From the NCBI GenBank assembly GCA_910577785.1, contig CAJTNT010000056.1, positions 1 to 21,475 on the forward strand: a stretch of DNA of 21,475 bases, read 5' to 3'. This DNA is from an uncultured Lachnospiraceae bacterium (GTDB lineage Bacteria > Bacillota > Clostridia > Lachnospirales > Lachnospiraceae). Positions 19,691-21,475 of this stretch are shown here, in pieces (within the stretch, counting starts at the first letter, position 1; each line of letters starts with the position of its first letter). Below the pieces are notes generated by a model. The model worked only from the letters and a program-made list of their open reading frames with translations, made no database searches and was not told the origin of the DNA. The translations under genes were made by a program, and so were the position numbers.

Positions 19691-21475
19691 CTCCAGGACA
19701 CCTGCCCTTTCTGGATGAAGAGGCTATACCTTGCCGCGCAGGTATGGCGGTAGGCGTAATTGGCCTCCGTGCGCATATAGGAGCTGGTTCCCGGATGGTT
19801 CCTCTGCATGTTTGCATCGCACATATACCATACGCCGCCCACATTCACCTCCGTCCATCCATGGGGCGTCATGCCGCCTCTCGCGCTGCTGATGCTCCCC
19901 ACGGCAACGCGGGACTCATAGCCCAGCACCTTGGCAATGCAGGCAAAGCTTGCCGCATAGCGGTAGCAATTCCCCCTGTGGTTCTCAAACATATACCGGG
20001 CATAGCCGGGCATGGACTGGGGCGTTGGGGTCTCATAGAACCTCTGGTAGCTATAACTGCTCCATAACACGTCAAAGCACCGCTGCAGCTTACGGCCGCT
20101 GTCCCATCCGTCCTCCGTATGCGCCTTTACAAAGGCTACGGCCTGTGAAATCTCAGGAGCGTTGACCTGTATGCCTTCTGCGTCCACGAAATAATTGCCC
20201 TGCTTCGTACTTACAATGCAATTCCTCTGTAGGATGCCTTTGCCATGATTGGATTCTGCAAAATAATAACTATTCCCATCTATTGCCTGCCAGCCAATGG
20301 CCATCTGATTATTTTGGGGCTTAAAATAATAGGTATTGCCCTTCTCGTTCAGCCAGCCAGTATGGAGGATCCCCTTTTTGCTGGCATAATACGTCTTTTT
20401 GCCGTCATGGATAAACCTGGAGGCCTGCAGCTGGCCCTTTTTATTGAAGTAGTAATACTGTTTCCCGATTTTCTTCCGCCCGATCAGCATTTTTCCGTTT
20501 TTGGGAGAGAAATAGTATTTTTTCTTGCTGATGCTCTGCCAGCCGGTCTTCCTATAACCAGTCTTGTGGAAATAATAGGTGGACTTGCCAATCTTTTTCT
20601 TGCCTGTCAGCATCTTCCCATTCTTGGGAGAAAAGTAATACTTTTTCTTGCCAATCTTTACCCAGCCATCCTTCCGTTCCCCGCTGGTTTTGAAATAGTA
20701 GGTGAACTTGCCTATTTTTCGCTTGCCCGTCAGCATCTTCCCGTTCTTAGGAGAGAAATAGTACCTTTTCTTGCTGATTGTCACCCAGCCGGTTTTCATA
20801 ACGCCGTTTTTATGGAAAAAGTAGGTGGAAGCACCTATCTTCTGTTTGCCGGTCTGCATAATTCCTTTTGCGGAAAAGTAGTAAGTCTTGCCCTGGATTT
20901 TCTGTTTTCCTGTCAGCATTTTCCCGGAATCTGGGTGGAAGTAGTATTTCTTCCCGGATATCGTCTGCCAGCCTGTTAGCATTTCTCCGCTTTCTGGATG
21001 GAAATAATATTTCTTCCCGGATATCGTCTGCAGGCCTGTCTTCAGTTCTCCGCTTTGGGAATCAAAGTAGTATTTCTTCCCGGATATCGTCTGCAGGCCT
21101 GTTAGCATTTCTCCGCTTTCCAGATGGAAATAGTATTTCTTCCCAGATATCGTCTGCAAGCCTGTTAACAGTACTCCGCTTTCTGGATGGAAATAATATT
21201 TTTTCCCTTCTATTTCCTGCCAATCTGTTAGCATTTCTCCGTTCTCCGGATGGAAATAGTATCTCTTCCCTTCTATTGTCTGCAGGCCTGTTAGCATCTC
21301 TCCGTTCTCCGGATGGAAATAGTATCTCTTCCCTTCTATTGTCTGCAGGCCTGTTAACATCTCTCCGCTTTCTGGATGGAAATAATATTTTTTCCCGGCT
21401 ATTGTCTGCAGGCCTGTTAGCATCTCTCCGCTTTCTGGATGGAAATAATATTTTTTCCCGGCTATTGTCTGCAGG
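19687..21475 (-). CDS. Surface protein with ~20 cell-wall-binding (aromatic YYF) repeats and a C-terminal transglutaminase-like domain (5' end outside window)
   Basis: The frame is open to the right edge, so the signal peptide and start lie outside. The visible part begins with a partial repeat and then about 20 repeats of 20-21 residues with consensus MLTGxQxIxGKxYYFxxxSGE. These are of the CW_binding/choline-binding/glucan-binding YG type, known to hold proteins on wall polymers. The first eight or so units are 63-bp repeats nearly identical in DNA; later units alternate in a 41-residue period. After repeat 20, the last ~155 residues form a transglutaminase-like (papain-like) domain with GNCYRYA (Cys codon 19966-19968), PHGWTEV (His codon 19861-19863) and YMCDANM (Asp codon 19816-19818), a complete Cys-His-Asp triad. 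It could be a peptidase, amidase or crosslinking enzyme of the cell wall. Its stop overlaps the MBOAT start (ATGA). Confidence 0.88.
   Translation of the reverse strand, partial: LQTIAGKKYYFHPESGEMLTGLQTIAGKKYYFHPESGEMLTGLQTIEGKRYYFHPENGEMLTGLQTIEGKRYYFHPENGEMLTDWQEIEGKKYYFHPESGVLLTGLQTISGKKYYFHLESGEMLTGLQTISGKKYYFDSQSGELKTGLQTISGKKYYFHPESGEMLTGWQTISGKKYYFHPDSGKMLTGKQKIQGKTYYFSAKGIMQTGKQKIGASTYFFHKNGVMKTGWVTISKKRYYFSPKNGKMLTGKRKIGKFTYYFKTSGERKDGWVKIGKKKYYFSPKNGKMLTGKKKIGKSTYYFHKTGYRKTGWQSISKKKYYFSPKNGKMLIGRKKIGKQYYYFNKKGQLQASRFIHDGKKTYYASKKGILHTGWLNEKGNTYYFKPQNNQMAIGWQAIDGNSYYFAESNHGKGILQRNCIVSTKQGNYFVDAEGIQVNAPEISQAVAFVKAHTEDGWDSGRKLQRCFDVLWSSYSYQRFYETPTPQSMPGYARYMFENHRGNCYRYAASFACIAKVLGYESRVAVGSISSARGGMTPHGWTEVNVGGVWYMCDANMQRNHPGTSSYMRTEANYAYRHTCAARYSLFIQKGQVSWR
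20480..20860 (-). repeat. 123-bp higher-order repeats within the cell-wall-binding region
   Basis: Here a 21-residue unit of type GWxxIxKKxYYFSPKNGK alternates with a 20-residue unit of type MLTGKxKIGKxTYYFxKxG, giving a 41-residue / 123-bp period. For example, CAGCATCTTC recurs at 20608 and 20731. This segment is older and more diverged than the 63-bp array to its right. Confidence 0.8.
20966..21475 (-). repeat. 63-bp near-identical repeats encoding cell-wall-binding units
   Basis: Roughly eight consecutive 63-bp units run to the window edge, all in frame. The units starting at about 21241 and 21304 differ at about one base, and the two units at the right edge (from about 21367 and 21430) are identical over the visible sequence. 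The array continues outside the window, so its copy number is unknown. Confidence 0.92.

Overview
The window looks like a chromosomal segment of a low-to-moderate-GC Gram-positive gut anaerobe, most likely a Lachnospiraceae-type Clostridia. This is inferred from the protein families: BspA-type LRR proteins ending in the 'AYQKLLKSKG' tail, aromatic-rich cell-wall-binding repeats fused to a transglutaminase-like domain, an MBOAT plus AlgX/DHHW-type pair, and a G5/DUF348 lipoprotein. It is also supported by strong AGGAGG ribosome binding sites. Almost every gene is on the minus strand and encodes an exported, membrane or surface protein. The only plus-strand gene is the 3' end of a PD-(D/E)XK nuclease/AAA-type protein at 1-141.

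Layout in transcription order (right to left). (1) 21475-15445 is a compact run of four genes: a surface protein with about 20 cell-wall-binding repeats and a C-terminal transglutaminase-like domain (5' end beyond the window), an MBOAT acyltransferase overlapping it by ATGA, an AlgX/AlgJ/DHHW-like SGNH protein, and a G5-domain lipoprotein that starts at TTG. Together they look like a machine that O-acetylates a cell-surface glycan, coupled to wall-associated proteins. (2) 15339-10130 holds two copies of a two-gene unit: a small exported protein of unknown function followed by an LRR surface protein. The first copy is intact (238-aa protein plus 944-aa LRR protein). In the second the small gene (244 aa) is intact but the LRR gene is a short remnant. 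(3) 9912-465 holds two giant surface proteins: a 1860-aa protein with a seven-repeat RCC1 propeller, seven Ig/MBG-like repeats and an LRR tail, and a 1145-aa protein with a GLUG-like region, an Ig-like domain and the same LRR tail.

Two themes run through the window. First, one ~145-residue C-terminal LRR module ends three intact proteins and the remnant, and none of them shows an LPXTG signal. Three of these four genes are followed by copies of the same noncoding repeat (about 167-464, 4062-4329, 9991-10133); the best copy carries a perfect 18-bp inverted repeat. The surface genes therefore seem to be exchanged and duplicated as modules with their 3' flanks. Second, each gene of the O-acetylation run carries in-frame tandem duplication (63-bp units, 30 bp x2, a short-repeat linker, 39 bp x2), and the AlgX/G5 gap holds a 38-bp palindromic tandem repeat. 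This suggests a slippage-prone, variable surface locus. No tRNA, rRNA, CRISPR array, transposase or prophage gene was seen.
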